Origin: Bifidobacterium goeldii
Lineage (GTDB): Bacteria > Actinomycetota > Actinomycetes > Actinomycetales > Bifidobacteriaceae
NCBI RefSeq assembly: GCF_003951095.1
Contig: NZ_QXGL01000004.1
Span: 1 to 64,000, forward strand
Direction: 5' to 3'
DNA: 64,000 nt
Numbering within the stretch: the stretch's first letter is position 1; every line of letters starts with the position of its first letter. The translations under genes and the position numbers were made by a program. Below, one piece after another: positions 53,477 to 63,306 of this stretch. The notes under the pieces are model-generated. The model worked only from the letters and a program-made list of their open reading frames with translations, was not told the DNA's origin and searched no databases.

Positions 53477-54514
53477 CTACTTGTGTTCGGGATCGATGGT
53501 GGATTCGATTTGCTGAACAACTTCGGGCTCTGCAGCCTGCACCGGCAGCTCTTCAACGCCACCGATTGCCTCAAGTGGCTTCGGCTCCACCTCTGCCGGC
53601 GAGCTCGGTACTGTGTTCAGACGCGATTCTGCAGCTTCCACGTACTTGCGTGGCACCACATACACCGGACCAACCGCGTGCTGAATGAGTCCCTGGCTCG
53701 TAGAGCCAAGCAGCAGGCCGGTAAAGCCGCCACGGCCACGCGAGCCCACTACCACCACATCATGGTCATAGCTCGCCTTGGTAAGCGCCTGCACAGCGTT
53801 GCCCGGCACAACCGTCTTAGTAATCTTCAAACCGGGGTGTGCTTCCAACAGCGGCTTGACACGCACATCCAAATCTTCCATGTACGAGTCCATAACGCTC
53901 TTATCACCGTCGACACCCTGCACCTTTGGCACTGCGGAAATCACATCGAGCTCAGCACCCCACATGTCCGCGAATCCAGCAGCGATCTCCAGCGCCTTCA
54001 AGCCCCACTTCGATTCGTCGGAGCCAACAGCCACCTTGGTGATCGTGTTGTTCAAGTGCATCAGGTTGCCTTCATCATCGGTGTACGGCACCACGACAAT
54101 CGGGCAGTATGCGTATGCCGGCAGCGACGACGATGTCGTGCCCAGCAGGCGCTCAGCCAAACCGCCCTTGCCGCGGTTACCAATAACGATGAGATTGTAG
54201 TTGCGGCTCAGCTCCACGAATACGGATGCCGGATCGCCGGTAACAATCAGCGTTGCCGCTTCCACACCCTGCTCGTCAGCAATGGCCTTAGCTTTGGACA
54301 GAATCTCCTGAGCATCAGAATGCGCAGCATTGTCATCACCCATAGCCGTATAGGTAGCATCGAATGAAACCGCAGCATAGCTCGGCAGTGAATACGCGCA
54401 CACAATTTGCAGCGTCAATCCTGCATGCTTAGCGAAGTTAGCGGCCCACCATGTAGCCTTGTAGCTGGCGTGAGAGCCATCCACCCCCACCAGAATAGCT
54501 TTCTCGTTGATCAT
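53477..54514 (-). CDS. tandem universal stress protein
   Basis: A 345-residue protein of two Usp domains (about 1-145 and 155-300). Each ends with the nucleotide-binding pattern G-x2-G-x9-G-S/T: GNRGKGGLAERLLGTTS and GSRGRGGFTGLLLGSTS. A Glu/Pro-rich tail follows. ATG 54514 follows AAGGAGG. Likely an ATP-binding stress protein; the specific role is not known. Confidence 0.9.
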   Translation of the reverse strand: MINEKAILVGVDGSHASYKATWWAANFAKHAGLTLQIVCAYSLPSYAAVSFDATYTAMGDDNAAHSDAQEILSKAKAIADEQGVEAATLIVTGDPASVFVELSRNYNLIVIGNRGKGGLAERLLGTTSSSLPAYAYCPIVVVPYTDDEGNLMHLNNTITKVAVGSDESKWGLKALEIAAGFADMWGAELDVISAVPKVQGVDGDKSVMDSYMEDLDVRVKPLLEAHPGLKITKTVVPGNAVQALTKASYDHDVVVVGSRGRGGFTGLLLGSTSQGLIQHAVGPVYVVPRKYVEAAESRLNTVPSSPAEVEPKPLEAIGGVEELPVQAAEPEVVQQIESTIDPEHK

Positions 54515-54770
54515 GGCAACCTCCTTGTGAGATAGCACCCGATGCGGCGGCGCACCGGTCGTACCCTCAAGAATAGCGCGCAAAACGTGCATGGTATGGT
54601 TACGCCGAGCCGGTTTCGCTATGTTTTTGTACGGCTTACAGCGTGTTTTTCGCCGGTTGAGAACAGCTTACGACTCATGATAAGGGCAGCGGCACATCCG
54701 CATTAATACTGCAACCAGCACGCGCCGATGGCATATTGCTGTATACGGTATGCGAAAAACCATATGAAAA

Positions 54771-54809
54771 AAGCGCTTCCGCTAGAAAAATCCACTAGCG
54801 GAAGCGCTT
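54771..54809. terminator. terminator of the NlpC/P60 gene
   Basis: A perfect 15-bp stem (54771-54785 with 54795-54809) flanked by an A run, so on the - strand it is followed by T residues. It lies 36 bases after the stop at 54845. Confidence 0.8.
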
Positions 54810-54844
54810 CACCGTAGTAATGATGCGCGAACACTCGAACGAAT

Positions 54845-55639
54845 TCAGATGATGCGGTAGTACTCAAACGAGGTGTACACTGGCACGATTTCGACGCTCT
54901 TGCCGGGGCGCGGAGCGTGAATCATCAGACCATTGCCCACGTAAATGCCCACGTGGCCGGGGTACCACATGAAATCGCCCGGCTCAGGATTGCTCACGCG
55001 CGTGCCGTTAGCCTGTGCCCATGTGCGCTGCGATGCGTCAACGCGCGGCAGGCTCAAACCGAACTGCGCGTACACAAACTGTACAAAACCAGAGCAATCA
55101 AAACCTGCAGGACTCGTGCCGCCGTACACGTATGGCACGCCTTGGAACTGTGATGCATACGAGACAATGCCAGAACCGTTCGAACTCGACGGTGCGACGA
55201 CAGCAGTACTGGAGGATGCTGTAGAGCTTGACGACGTAGAAGACAGCGACTGCCTAGAAGCAGAACGGCTGGCAGTCTGCGACTGTGCTTGCGCGGCAGC
55301 AGCGGCAGCGGCCTGTGCGGCAGCCTGACGTTCAGCTTCAGCCTGTGCGGCGGCTGCGGCAGCGGCTTCAGCGTCCTTTTCAGCCTGCGACTTAGTTTGT
55401 GGAACATTCAGGTCTTCGAGAGTACCCCACGTGGAGTTTTCATCAGCGTCAGTGGACACTGATTCCTTGAGCAAATCCTTGCGGGCGACGTTGACCTTGG
55501 GGAACGAACGAGAGGAAGTAATCGTCTTGCTTCCTGAGTCGCTTGTATCCGCGGAAGCGACGGGAGCAGCCAACGAGAACGCCGTGGCGGCAGTAGCGGC
55601 AACGGCGATCGTGGAAACAATCTTCTTAAAATGCATCAT
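54845..55639 (-). CDS. secreted NlpC/P60 cell-wall endopeptidase
   Basis: A 264-residue protein with signal peptide (about 1-30, ending ASA), an Ala/Gln-rich helical linker, a Ser-rich stretch and a C-terminal NlpC/P60 domain (about 155-264). Catalytic residues are Cys about 182 in FDCSGFV, His about 229 in GHVGIYVG and His about 241 in MIHAPRP. Cuts peptide stems of peptidoglycan. Lies 111 bases after the CHAP gene, possibly cotranscribed. Confidence 0.92.
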   Translation of the reverse strand: MMHFKKIVSTIAVAATAATAFSLAAPVASADTSDSGSKTITSSRSFPKVNVARKDLLKESVSTDADENSTWGTLEDLNVPQTKSQAEKDAEAAAAAAAQAEAERQAAAQAAAAAAAQAQSQTASRSASRQSLSSTSSSSTASSSTAVVAPSSSNGSGIVSYASQFQGVPYVYGGTSPAGFDCSGFVQFVYAQFGLSLPRVDASQRTWAQANGTRVSNPEPGDFMWYPGHVGIYVGNGLMIHAPRPGKSVEIVPVYTSFEYYRII

Positions 55640-55750
55640 CAGCGCACAAGCTTACCATATGCGCGTCACGCACCGCAGGCTGAAGGTCACAGTGGAGACA
55701 TCACAGTGGAGACATACATCACATACTCCAACTGTGATACGCCAAAAAGA

Positions 55751-56713
55751 TCAGTAGTGAATGTACTGGAAGTTGCTCGCCTGAGCGGCAGTAAACGTGC
55801 GCGAACCAGGCTTACCGTTGAGTGCAGCACCACATTCAGAAATGGTGATTGAGCCGTCAGCGTTAATCGCCTCAACAATAGCGACATGGCCGTATACGGA
55901 GCTAGCACCCTCTTGGCCAGCGCGGAACACCATCACATCGCCAACGTGACGCGGCGTAGTATCCACCCAATAGCCGAGTGCGCGAGCGGAATCCGCCCAG
56001 TTCTGGCCATTGCCGAAGTAGGAGCCTACCGGCAAGCCCAGCTGATGCCTGCGCGTATACGCCCACCACGTGCACTGGCTAAACGCGTATGCCAAGCCAA
56101 CATCACCGGTGTCATGGTTGGGGTTAAAACCTTCAGGCAGCAGGCCAGCATCCTCATCCATAAGAGTAGCTACCTGCGGGTTGTCTGCAGTAGAGCGCGA
56201 CAGCTGGCTGACATCAATGGCGGAACCCTCGTCATTAAGCTGCCAAGTGCCCTCATCGCTCGTCTTGGTCTGGCTCGTCACCGTCGAATCCGTCAGCGGC
56301 GTACGATCTTCAGAACGAGAAACTGCCGTAGCGGTCACGCGCTGCAGCTGAGTAGTCGTAGTAGCCGGGTCGTCAGCAAGCACGCGAGTCGTTGAGGACT
56401 GCTGCGGGTTGGCAAACGCCAGCGCGGTCGCTGCCGTACCCACCAAGGCTGCGAGCGACGCAGAAGACATCATGGTTGCTCGGCGCTGTGCAGCGCGTGC
56501 GCTTTCGCGGATAGAACGGCGAGTCAGCGGCGCGACTTCGTTCAAACGCGCAGCAAGTGCGGGATCAATCGCCAATGCGGCAGCATCGCCATTAGCGAGC
56601 TGGACAGTACGAACTGCCCTAACAGTATGGGAGCCCCGGGATGACTTAAACAATGCTAGCGGGCTGATGCGCTCACCAGAGCCTTGAACAGCCTTATGCG
56701 CTGCATGCCTCAT
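55751..56713 (-). CDS. CHAP-domain cell-wall hydrolase with internal signal anchor
   Basis: A 320-residue protein. About 80 residues of basic cytoplasmic N terminus precede a membrane helix (SLAALVGTAATALAFA, about 86-101). A low-complexity spacer and a CHAP domain (about 205-320) follow, with Cys about 214 in FSQCTWWAY and His about 276 in YGHVAIVEA. ATG 56713 is chosen because AAGGAG lies 7 bases before it. Hydrolase for wall remodelling or daughter-cell separation. Confidence 0.88.
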   Translation of the reverse strand: MRHAAHKAVQGSGERISPLALFKSSRGSHTVRAVRTVQLANGDAAALAIDPALAARLNEVAPLTRRSIRESARAAQRRATMMSSASLAALVGTAATALAFANPQQSSTTRVLADDPATTTTQLQRVTATAVSRSEDRTPLTDSTVTSQTKTSDEGTWQLNDEGSAIDVSQLSRSTADNPQVATLMDEDAGLLPEGFNPNHDTGDVGLAYAFSQCTWWAYTRRHQLGLPVGSYFGNGQNWADSARALGYWVDTTPRHVGDVMVFRAGQEGASSVYGHVAIVEAINADGSITISECGAALNGKPGSRTFTAAQASNFQYIHY

Positions 56714-57050
56714 ACATCCACTCCTTATATTCATCAACGTTCCATGTGACACATGACGTCACAACATCACGGCATCACATAACCGTCACAATGCGACACT
56801 CTACAACGACCATGTGTCATAACCAAGCTCCATAAACGCATACCGTACGCATTTCTACCTATTGTGTGGTAGCTCGGGGGCACGAAACAGCGGGGGTTTG
56901 AGCCGATTGCAAACGATACCGCACTTTTATTGTGCGCTCACACGAATTCCGGGCGTGTCGCGAGCGCTCTGCCCGTGGGGTCAACACCCCTTATCCCAGT
57001 AGCCGGGCGTCACGGAACGTGCATCGTAGTAACTGACTAGGCTGGTAGAC
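56714..57050. promoter_or_regulatory. divergent promoter region of CHAP and serC genes
   Basis: The gap holds both promoters. It includes a run of CATCAC/GTCAC motifs (56745-56800) that could bind a regulator. No gene seen. Confidence 0.4.
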
Positions 57051-58193
57051 ATGACTAGTACTGTGAACATTCCTCAAGACCTACTGCCAGAAGATGGCCG
57101 ATTCGGCTCTGGCCCTAGCAAAATCCGCGCCGATCAAGTAGCCGCTCTAGAGCGCGGTGGCACCAAGCTGCTTGGTACCTCACACCGTCAAACGCCAATT
57201 AAGCAGCTTGTTGCTTCTATTCGTGAAGGCTTAGGCGAGTTTTTCCGCCTGCCGGAAGGGTATGAGATTGCGCTCGGCAATGGCGGTGCAAGCGCTTTTT
57301 GGGATATGGCGTGCGCGTGCTTGATTAGCCGTCGCGCAGCGTTTGGTACGTATGGTTCCTTCAGCGCGAAGTTTGCTAAGTCGGCGCAGTCGGCACCATT
57401 TCTTGAAGACCCGGTGATTTACGAATCTGAGCCGGGCACGTGGCGTTTGCCTGAATTCACTGAGGATGTTGACGCGTACGCGTGGGCGCACAATGAGACA
57501 TCTACTGGCGTCGCAGCCCCTGTGCAGCGCATTGCTGGCAGTCTTGAACAGGACGCGCTAGTACTCGTGGATGGTACGAGTGCTGCTGGCGCACTGCCTG
57601 TTGATGTTTCGCAGACCGACGCATACTATTTCTCCCCGCAGAAAGCGTTCGGCTCCGATGGTGGCCTGTGGATCGCAGTGTTGTCGCCGCGTGCGATTGA
57701 ACGCGCGCAAGCCGTAGAGCACAGTGCCAAACTGGAGGGTGCTCGCCGCTGGGTGCCGCCGTTCCTGTCGCTGAGCGCTGCGCTTGACAACGCTCGCAAG
57801 GATCAAACGCTTAATACGCCGGCCGTTGCGACGCTGATCATGTTGGAAAATCAAGTACGTTGGCTTAATGACAACGGTGGCATGGATTGGGCGACCGCGC
57901 GCTGTGCAAAATCTGCTTCGCTGCTGTACTCGTGGGCAGAGCGTAGTGAATATGCGAAACCGTTCGTTGCCGATGTGAACGCACGCTCGCATGCTGTGGT
58001 CACTATTGATGTGAACGAGTCTGTAAGCGCGAAGCAAGTGATTGCTGTACTGCGTGACAACGGGATTGTTGATACCGCTGGATATCGCAAGCTCGGCCGC
58101 AATCAGCTGCGTATTGGCGTATTCCCGTCGGTAGAGCCTTCGGATGTGGCGGCGCTTACTCGCTGCATTGATTATGTAGTGGAGCATTTGTAG
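57051..58193 (+). CDS. serC: phosphoserine aminotransferase
   Basis: A 380-residue PLP enzyme of serine synthesis (actinobacterial type). It begins PEDGRFGSGPSKIR, shows GNGGASAFWDM and HNETSTGVAAPVQR, has the PLP Lys in YYFSPQKAFGSDGG, and ends with a small domain (KLGRNQLRIGVFPS). Length and motifs match the actinobacterial group. Confidence 0.93.
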   Translation: MTSTVNIPQDLLPEDGRFGSGPSKIRADQVAALERGGTKLLGTSHRQTPIKQLVASIREGLGEFFRLPEGYEIALGNGGASAFWDMACACLISRRAAFGTYGSFSAKFAKSAQSAPFLEDPVIYESEPGTWRLPEFTEDVDAYAWAHNETSTGVAAPVQRIAGSLEQDALVLVDGTSAAGALPVDVSQTDAYYFSPQKAFGSDGGLWIAVLSPRAIERAQAVEHSAKLEGARRWVPPFLSLSAALDNARKDQTLNTPAVATLIMLENQVRWLNDNGGMDWATARCAKSASLLYSWAERSEYAKPFVADVNARSHAVVTIDVNESVSAKQVIAVLRDNGIVDTAGYRKLGRNQLRIGVFPSVEPSDVAALTRCIDYVVEHL

Positions 58194-58237
58194 ACGATAT
58201 TTGGCTGGGGGGTAATTACTGTTGTGCCACGTTGATT

Positions 58238-58402
58238 GTGGTGACGCTCCCCCAGTCAGCCTAACGGCTGACAGCCATCGCAATTGTGGACTCGCTACGC
58301 GAGCGATGTACTGGCTCGCCTGTCGGCTTGCACAATGCCGTCAAGCAAACAACCCACAGGGTTGTTTGCTTGACGGCATTGTCCTATTCGAGGGGGCTAG
58401 GC
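58238..58402. repeat. dispersed palindromic repeat, copy 3, interrupted
   Basis: The two halves of the repeat (58238-58272 and 58388-58402) are parted by about 115 bp. The insert holds a perfect 24-bp hairpin (58332-58355 with 58359-58382). The hairpin may also act as the serC terminator. Confidence 0.55.
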
Positions 58403-58469
58403 TACTGCGTCTTCGATTGATGATGTGATCAGTATTGTGTAATGAGCGGCATACGCTAGAGTGTGGGGT

Positions 58470-58724
58470 ATGAAATTTGCGGCGATTCTCAACCCGGAAG
58501 TGCGCAAGCCAGCCCCCAAGCCAGTGCGCGTTGACCTGCGCAAAACGTTCCTGATCGGTTCGGCACTGTGGTCAGTGGCGTTGATTGTGTGCATTGTGCT
58601 GGTAACGATTGGCATTGATGCACAGCGTTACCTGATCATGTGCGCAGCCGGGTTGATTATCGGCGTCATGATGCTCATCTGGGAGCATTTCGACCGTTGG
58701 GATTATCGCCGTCTCGGCAAATAA
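58470..58724 (+). CDS. DUF2530 small membrane protein
   Basis: An 84-residue protein with two membrane helices (about 29-48 and 54-73), the N-terminal LNPEVRKPAPKPVRVDLRKT and a tail WEHFDRWDYRRLGK. Resembles DUF2530 proteins of actinobacteria. Function unknown. Either start 58461 or ATG 58470 is possible. Confidence 0.7.
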   Translation: MKFAAILNPEVRKPAPKPVRVDLRKTFLIGSALWSVALIVCIVLVTIGIDAQRYLIMCAAGLIIGVMMLIWEHFDRWDYRRLGK

Positions 58725-58729
58725 CCACA

Positions 58730-60082
58730 CTAATCTTGCGCTAGAGGCAGCGATAGCGTAAACGTGCTCCCCTGCTTCGGCGCACTCCACAACGTCACAC
58801 TGCCATGGTGAGCGAGCGCCACATGCTTGACGATCGCAAGTCCAAGTCCAATACCATCGCTCGTACGCTCATTTTGATTACTGCCACGGTAGAAGCGTTC
58901 AAAAATGCGCGGTGCTTCAGCTTTCGCTATACCGCAGCCGCGGTCAATAACGCGAATAATCGCACGCTGACCATTCGACGATTTCGCAACCGCAACACCA
59001 ATAGAACTACCCGGCGTTGAATAACCGATCGCATTGTCAATCAGTTTGCCCACAGCAGTACGAATCTGCTCCGCATCCCCGTGCACAGCCACCGTATCGT
59101 CGCCGCCAATGCGCAATGTCATACCAGCCTTGTGCGCAATCGGCTGCCACTGTTCGCCCGCCTGCTGGACTTGTTCCATAAGATTGATGCGATTTGCTGC
59201 ACTTGGCGTCACCGGTTCTTGCGCGCGAATAAGCAGCAGCAAATCAGAAACCATATGCTCCAATTTCGTACAGTCGCGGCGTACTTGAGCGGCATCATGT
59301 ACGATTCGCTCGCGAGAAATCTCCGACGATTCCATTGAATCCGCCAGTCGTTCCAATGCTTGCGTAGGCTGCAACAACTGTTCCGATACGTTAGTAATAA
59401 ATGAGTCGCGAATGCGCGAAAAACGAATGGCATCACTCACATCATCAATAAGCACTACTGCCAGATGCTCGTTAATCGCACCAACCGTTACTTTGAGCCA
59501 ATTGGGTCGAGTTAGCGCCTGCGCGTATGCAGCATCAGCATCAGCGCTCTCCCCCGCGCTTACCGTGTCTACCGCGAGCTCATCATGCTCGCCGTGTTCT
59601 ATCAAAAAACCACGTTCATGCATGAATCGTTCTGGCGTATCAGTAGTTAAGTCAAAACTGCGGCGCCCACCGTCTTTGAGTACGGCATGCACTGCGTCGA
59701 TAACGCGCGGTTCAATAATCAGCTCATCAGCCACAATACCCAGTGCGTATGCTTCCGGATTGGCGCGCACTACATCATCATGATCATCAACTACTACAGA
59801 GGCGAGCGAGAGCATCGACAGCAATGATTGTGCGGCATCGTCAAGATCATCAGTATCGTCGTCCTGCTGGAGGCGGCGCTTTGCTTTACGATGATTGCGA
59901 ATGCGCGTCGATAATTCCGCTAGCCATGCGCTATTGCGTATCGCAGACGCTACTACTGGTCCAACACGGTCGTAGAAGAAAAAACCAACTGCCACCAGCA
60001 GAGCCAGTATCAGCGCTGCGAAGGCAACAAAAATCCACACCGAAGGTCCAAGGTCGGCTAGAGCGTCAAACATGCCCACCAT
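58730..60082 (-). CDS. PhoR/SenX3-like sensor kinase lacking the phospho-acceptor His
   Basis: A 450-residue membrane protein with one helix (about 14-37), a PAS-like region and a kinase core. ATP-binding boxes are intact: N-box LIDNAIGYS, G1 DRGCGIA, G2 GIGLGLAIV. The H-box reads RDSFITNVSEQLLQP where relatives have NVSHELKTP, so Glu about 234 is in the His place. No response regulator is nearby; phoU is divergent. Start 60082 or 60073. It may act without autophosphorylation. Confidence 0.85.
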   Translation of the reverse strand: MVGMFDALADLGPSVWIFVAFAALILALLVAVGFFFYDRVGPVVASAIRNSAWLAELSTRIRNHRKAKRRLQQDDDTDDLDDAAQSLLSMLSLASVVVDDHDDVVRANPEAYALGIVADELIIEPRVIDAVHAVLKDGGRRSFDLTTDTPERFMHERGFLIEHGEHDELAVDTVSAGESADADAAYAQALTRPNWLKVTVGAINEHLAVVLIDDVSDAIRFSRIRDSFITNVSEQLLQPTQALERLADSMESSEISRERIVHDAAQVRRDCTKLEHMVSDLLLLIRAQEPVTPSAANRINLMEQVQQAGEQWQPIAHKAGMTLRIGGDDTVAVHGDAEQIRTAVGKLIDNAIGYSTPGSSIGVAVAKSSNGQRAIIRVIDRGCGIAKAEAPRIFERFYRGSNQNERTSDGIGLGLAIVKHVALAHHGSVTLWSAPKQGSTFTLSLPLAQD

Positions 60083-60364
60083 TGTCCCACATCTACTCAG
60101 CTCATATTGCATAGCACACGCTATTTCATGCCTCGCGCGAAGCCCTACGTACCTCGCTGAGAGCGGCTCGAGCGCGCCTATAGCGCTGAACCGAACCTCC
60201 GTTAACCATGGCGACATGCCGACAACGTAAATACACGGTGAACAGAGCAATGAATTTTCAGACAACTTACAGCGTGCTACACGCCACACGCTGGTCAAAC
60301 TACCAGCTCGCCGCATACACTGGATGGAGGTTTGTAAACCGAGAAAAGTCAGGAAGGTGCAATA

Positions 60365-61045
60365 ATGCGCGTAATTTTCGACGAGGAGCTCAAGGCTGTC
60401 GCCGACGACCTCGACCGCATGGCGCAGGACGTGCGTAAAGCCATTAAGGGGGCGGGTGACGCCCTGCTGAATCAGGATATCGAAGCAGCTCAGACGGTGA
60501 TCGACGGTGACATCGAGATCGATGCTCTCGAGTCCAGTGTGATCGACCAGTGCGTCAGGCTGCTGGCTAAGCAGAACCCGGTGGCTACGGATCTGCGCGT
60601 GGTGGTTTCTACGCTGCGTCTGGCTGCCACGTTTGAGCGTATGGGCGATCTTGCCAAGCACATTGCGGAGTCGGCTCGCCGCACGTATCCGGAGTCCCCG
60701 CTGCCAGCAGAAGCCAAGGAACTGTTTGGCGAAATGGTGGACTTCCTGAACAAGACTGCTGACCGCGTGGTTGCCATGCTGCAGGATCGTGACACGCACA
60801 CTGCCGAGCAGATTATTATCGACGATGATGTGCTCGACAACCTGCATCACAAGACCTTCGAGCTGGCACTGTCGGACGGTTGGACTGGTACTCGTCAGCA
60901 GCTCATCGACGTAGTGTTGATCGGCCGCTTCTTGGAGCGTCTTGGCGATCATGCTGTGTCGGCAGCCCGCCGCGTGGTGTACATTGTCTCCGGCTTCGAC
61001 CCTTCGAAGGAGCCGGCGCGCGACGAAAATGGCGCTGTTGAGTGA
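60365..61045 (+). CDS. phoU: phosphate transport regulator PhoU
   Basis: A 226-residue all-helical protein made of two similar three-helix PhoU domains with metal-binding E/D-x3-D patterns (ERMGDLAKHIAE and ERLGDHAVSAAR). Links phosphate uptake to the sensor kinase. It is divergent from the kinase gene over a 282-bp gap that holds both promoters. Confidence 0.93.
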   Translation: MRVIFDEELKAVADDLDRMAQDVRKAIKGAGDALLNQDIEAAQTVIDGDIEIDALESSVIDQCVRLLAKQNPVATDLRVVVSTLRLAATFERMGDLAKHIAESARRTYPESPLPAEAKELFGEMVDFLNKTADRVVAMLQDRDTHTAEQIIIDDDVLDNLHHKTFELALSDGWTGTRQQLIDVVLIGRFLERLGDHAVSAARRVVYIVSGFDPSKEPARDENGAVE

Positions 61046-61115
61046 CTGACATAGTGATCTATTGCATGTCAATCGCCGATGACTAGTCTCCAGCGTTTGA
61101 CGTTGCAGGATACGT

Positions 61116-61157
61116 AAAAGGGCGGTATGTGGGTGAAAACCCATGTACCGCCCTTTT
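61116..61157. terminator. phoU terminator
   Basis: A 17-bp stem with two mismatches (61116-61132 with 61139-61157) followed by TTTTT. Confidence 0.75.
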
Positions 61158-61179
61158 TCGGTGCTGGAGACACGTGAAT

Positions 61180-61248
61180 TGTGGTGATCTCTCCCCCGCC
61201 CGACTTCGCCGGGAGCCCTCTGCACCGAGGGGCCGAGATGTCACCACA
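61180..61248. repeat. dispersed intergenic palindromic repeat, copy 4
   Basis: GTGGTGATCTCTCCCCC, CCCGACTTCGCCGGGAGCCC and GAGGGGCCGAGATGTCACCAC. The outer GTGGTGA/TCACCAC ends pair, showing the full palindrome. Lies between converging phoU and gpmA. Confidence 0.6.
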
Positions 61249-61335
61249 TGCGTTTATGAAAATCCGCATACACAAACAAAAAGGGAGCCGCGAGGGCTCC
61301 CTTTTGAGGTTTTAGCACCGAACTGTTAGGTCAGA

Positions 61336-62076
61336 TCACTTCTGGCCCTGAGCAGCAACGGCAGCAGCACCGGCGGCAGCAGCCTCCGGGTCGAGGTACT
61401 CACCGCGCGGCTTGATCGGCTTGAAGTCGTCGTCGAGCTCGTACAGCAGCGGGATAGCGGTCGGGATGTTGACCTTAGCGATCTCTTCCTCGCTCAGGTT
61501 GTCGAGCATCTTGACGATGGCACGCAGCGAGTTGCCGTGAGCAGCGATCAGCACCGTCTTGCCAGCGCGCAGCTCAGGCTCAATAGCGGACTCGAAGTAC
61601 GGCTTCACGCGGTCCACAACGTTGGCCAGGCACTCAGCTTCCGGCACCGGGTCGCCAGCGTAGCGCGGATCATGGTTCTGCGCGTACTGATCATCCGGGT
61701 CGATTTCTGGCGGCGGGGTCGCGTAAGAACGACGCCACAGCATGAACTTCTCGTCACCGTACTCTTCGCGGATCTGAGTCTTGTTCTTGCCCTGCAGAGC
61801 GCCATAGTGACGCTCGTTGAGACGCCAGCTGCGCTCGACCGGGATCCACAGGCGATCTGCAGCATCCAGCGCGATGTTGGCGGTGTTGATGGCGCGACGC
61901 AGCAGGGAGGTGAACACGATGTCCGGGAGGACGTTCTTCTCCTTGAGCAGCTCGCCGCCACGCTTGGCTTCGGCTTCACCCTGCTCGGTCAGCGGGACGT
62001 CGACCCAGCCGGTGAACTGATTGGTTTTGTTCCATGCGCTCTGTCCATGACGGAGCAGTACTAGTTTGTAAGTCAT
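61336..62076 (-). CDS. gpmA: 2,3-bisphosphoglycerate-dependent phosphoglycerate mutase
   Basis: A 246-residue glycolytic enzyme with the catalytic RHGQSAWN (His about 10), [24 protein letters not shown] and the second His in [14 protein letters not shown] 62076 gives the family's usual start ([11 protein letters not shown]). C terminus ends in an Ala-rich tail. Confidence 0.94.
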   Translation of the reverse strand: MTYKLVLLRHGQSAWNKTNQFTGWVDVPLTEQGEAEAKRGGELLKEKNVLPDIVFTSLLRRAINTANIALDAADRLWIPVERSWRLNERHYGALQGKNKTQIREEYGDEKFMLWRRSYATPPPEIDPDDQYAQNHDPRYAGDPVPEAECLANVVDRVKPYFESAIEPELRAGKTVLIAAHGNSLRAIVKMLDNLSEEEIAKVNIPTAIPLLYELDDDFKPIKPRGEYLDPEAAAAGAAAVAAQGQK

Positions 62077-62131
62077 ACGGCCCAGTCTACCGCCCGATAC
62101 GCCCAGACACGAGTAATGTTCTGAAAACCGG

Positions 62132-63139
62132 TCACAACAGACCGGTGAACCATATCTGAACGCTGCTCGCACACGAACAGATAACGAACAGAATCGCAAA
62201 GAGCAGCGTCTGGCGCCCCGCATCCGAAAGGGCCGCGCGGAAATCACCGCCGTTGGCATTACGAATCATGCGCATCGGCATGATGACGCTGATCAGTACC
62301 ATGATCGTGCCCCATACGGGCCACATCGCGGTCATGAGCAGCGCGGCGATCACCAATGCCACCGTTGCGCACGCGATCAACGCAAATCGCGCCCCGCGCT
62401 CTCCCAATCGCACTGCCAGCGTACGCTTGCCGTGCGCCGCGTCCTCGTCGATATCGCGCAGATTGTTGACCATGAGCAGCAGCATCGCGTTCAGGCCGCA
62501 GCAGACGGCTGCAAGAATGCCAGTGATGTCAAGCGTGCCGGCGAGCGCGTATTGGGTGCCGAGTGTTGCCGCAAGACCAAAAAATACGAACACGCCAAGT
62601 TCGCCAAATCCCGCATATCCGTAAGGGTGACGGCCGCCGGTGTAGAACCATCCGGCGATCAAACTCGCAGCTCCAACTGCAAACAACCACCAGCTGTGTG
62701 AAATGACAATCGCCGCTATGCCAGCAATGCATGCGAGCGCGGCAGCAGTGCCAGCGGCGGCAAGTACGCGTTTGGGCGGCACTAATCCGGAGGCTGTAAG
62801 ACGTTGGGGTTTACCGGATTGTGATTCATCGGCAGCGCGATGATCGTCAGTGCCACGAATGCCATCGGAGTAATCGTTGGCGAAGTTGACGGCAATTTGC
62901 AGGAACAATGCCACTGCAGCGCACAGAACAGCAACTGTCCAGAAGCGGGCAAGTAACGTCTGTTGCAGTGCGTGCCGTGTGACGCATTCGGCTGGCACCG
63001 GGTAGATAGCAATGCAGGTGCCGAGCATGTCAATCTGACGAAAAGCGCACGCCGCGCCAACAATCACCGGTGCGATTGATGCCGGCAGCGTACGCGGGCG
63101 TGTACCAGCGACCCACAGGCGCCATACCTTCCAGTTCAT
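62132..63139 (-). CDS. menA: 1,4-dihydroxy-2-naphthoate polyprenyltransferase-like protein
   Basis: A 335-residue UbiA-family membrane enzyme with about eight helices and two Asp-rich motifs: [14 protein letters not shown] and [18 protein letters not shown]. Matches MenA of menaquinone synthesis. No other men genes are nearby; some bifidobacteria keep menA-like genes alone, so the product may serve another prenyl transfer. ATG 63139 chosen from AAGGGG upstream. Confidence 0.85.
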   Translation of the reverse strand: MNWKVWRLWVAGTRPRTLPASIAPVIVGAACAFRQIDMLGTCIAIYPVPAECVTRHALQQTLLARFWTVAVLCAAVALFLQIAVNFANDYSDGIRGTDDHRAADESQSGKPQRLTASGLVPPKRVLAAAGTAAALACIAGIAAIVISHSWWLFAVGAASLIAGWFYTGGRHPYGYAGFGELGVFVFFGLAATLGTQYALAGTLDITGILAAVCCGLNAMLLLMVNNLRDIDEDAAHGKRTLAVRLGERGARFALIACATVALVIAALLMTAMWPVWGTIMVLISVIMPMRMIRNANGGDFRAALSDAGRQTLLFAILFVICSCASSVQIWFTGLL

Positions 63140-63219
63140 GCGCAGCCCCTTTCCCCTTGCCTTCGTCACGCTACATAACGGGCATTGTAGTGCGCATACC
63201 ACGGCTATACATATACAGC

Positions 63220-63261
63220 GCGAGGGGCTCAGCATGGCGTGAACCATGCCGAGCCCCTCGC
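63220..63261 (-). terminator. terminator-like hairpin before menA
   Basis: Arms 63220-63237 and 63244-63261 pair over 17 of 18 positions. It lies between the surface-protein stop (63307) and the menA start (63139) and should end the surface-protein transcript. Confidence 0.7.
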
Positions 63262-63306
63262 TAGGTTGAACTGTAGGATTACTTCAATCCTGCTACTTTA
63301 ATCCCG

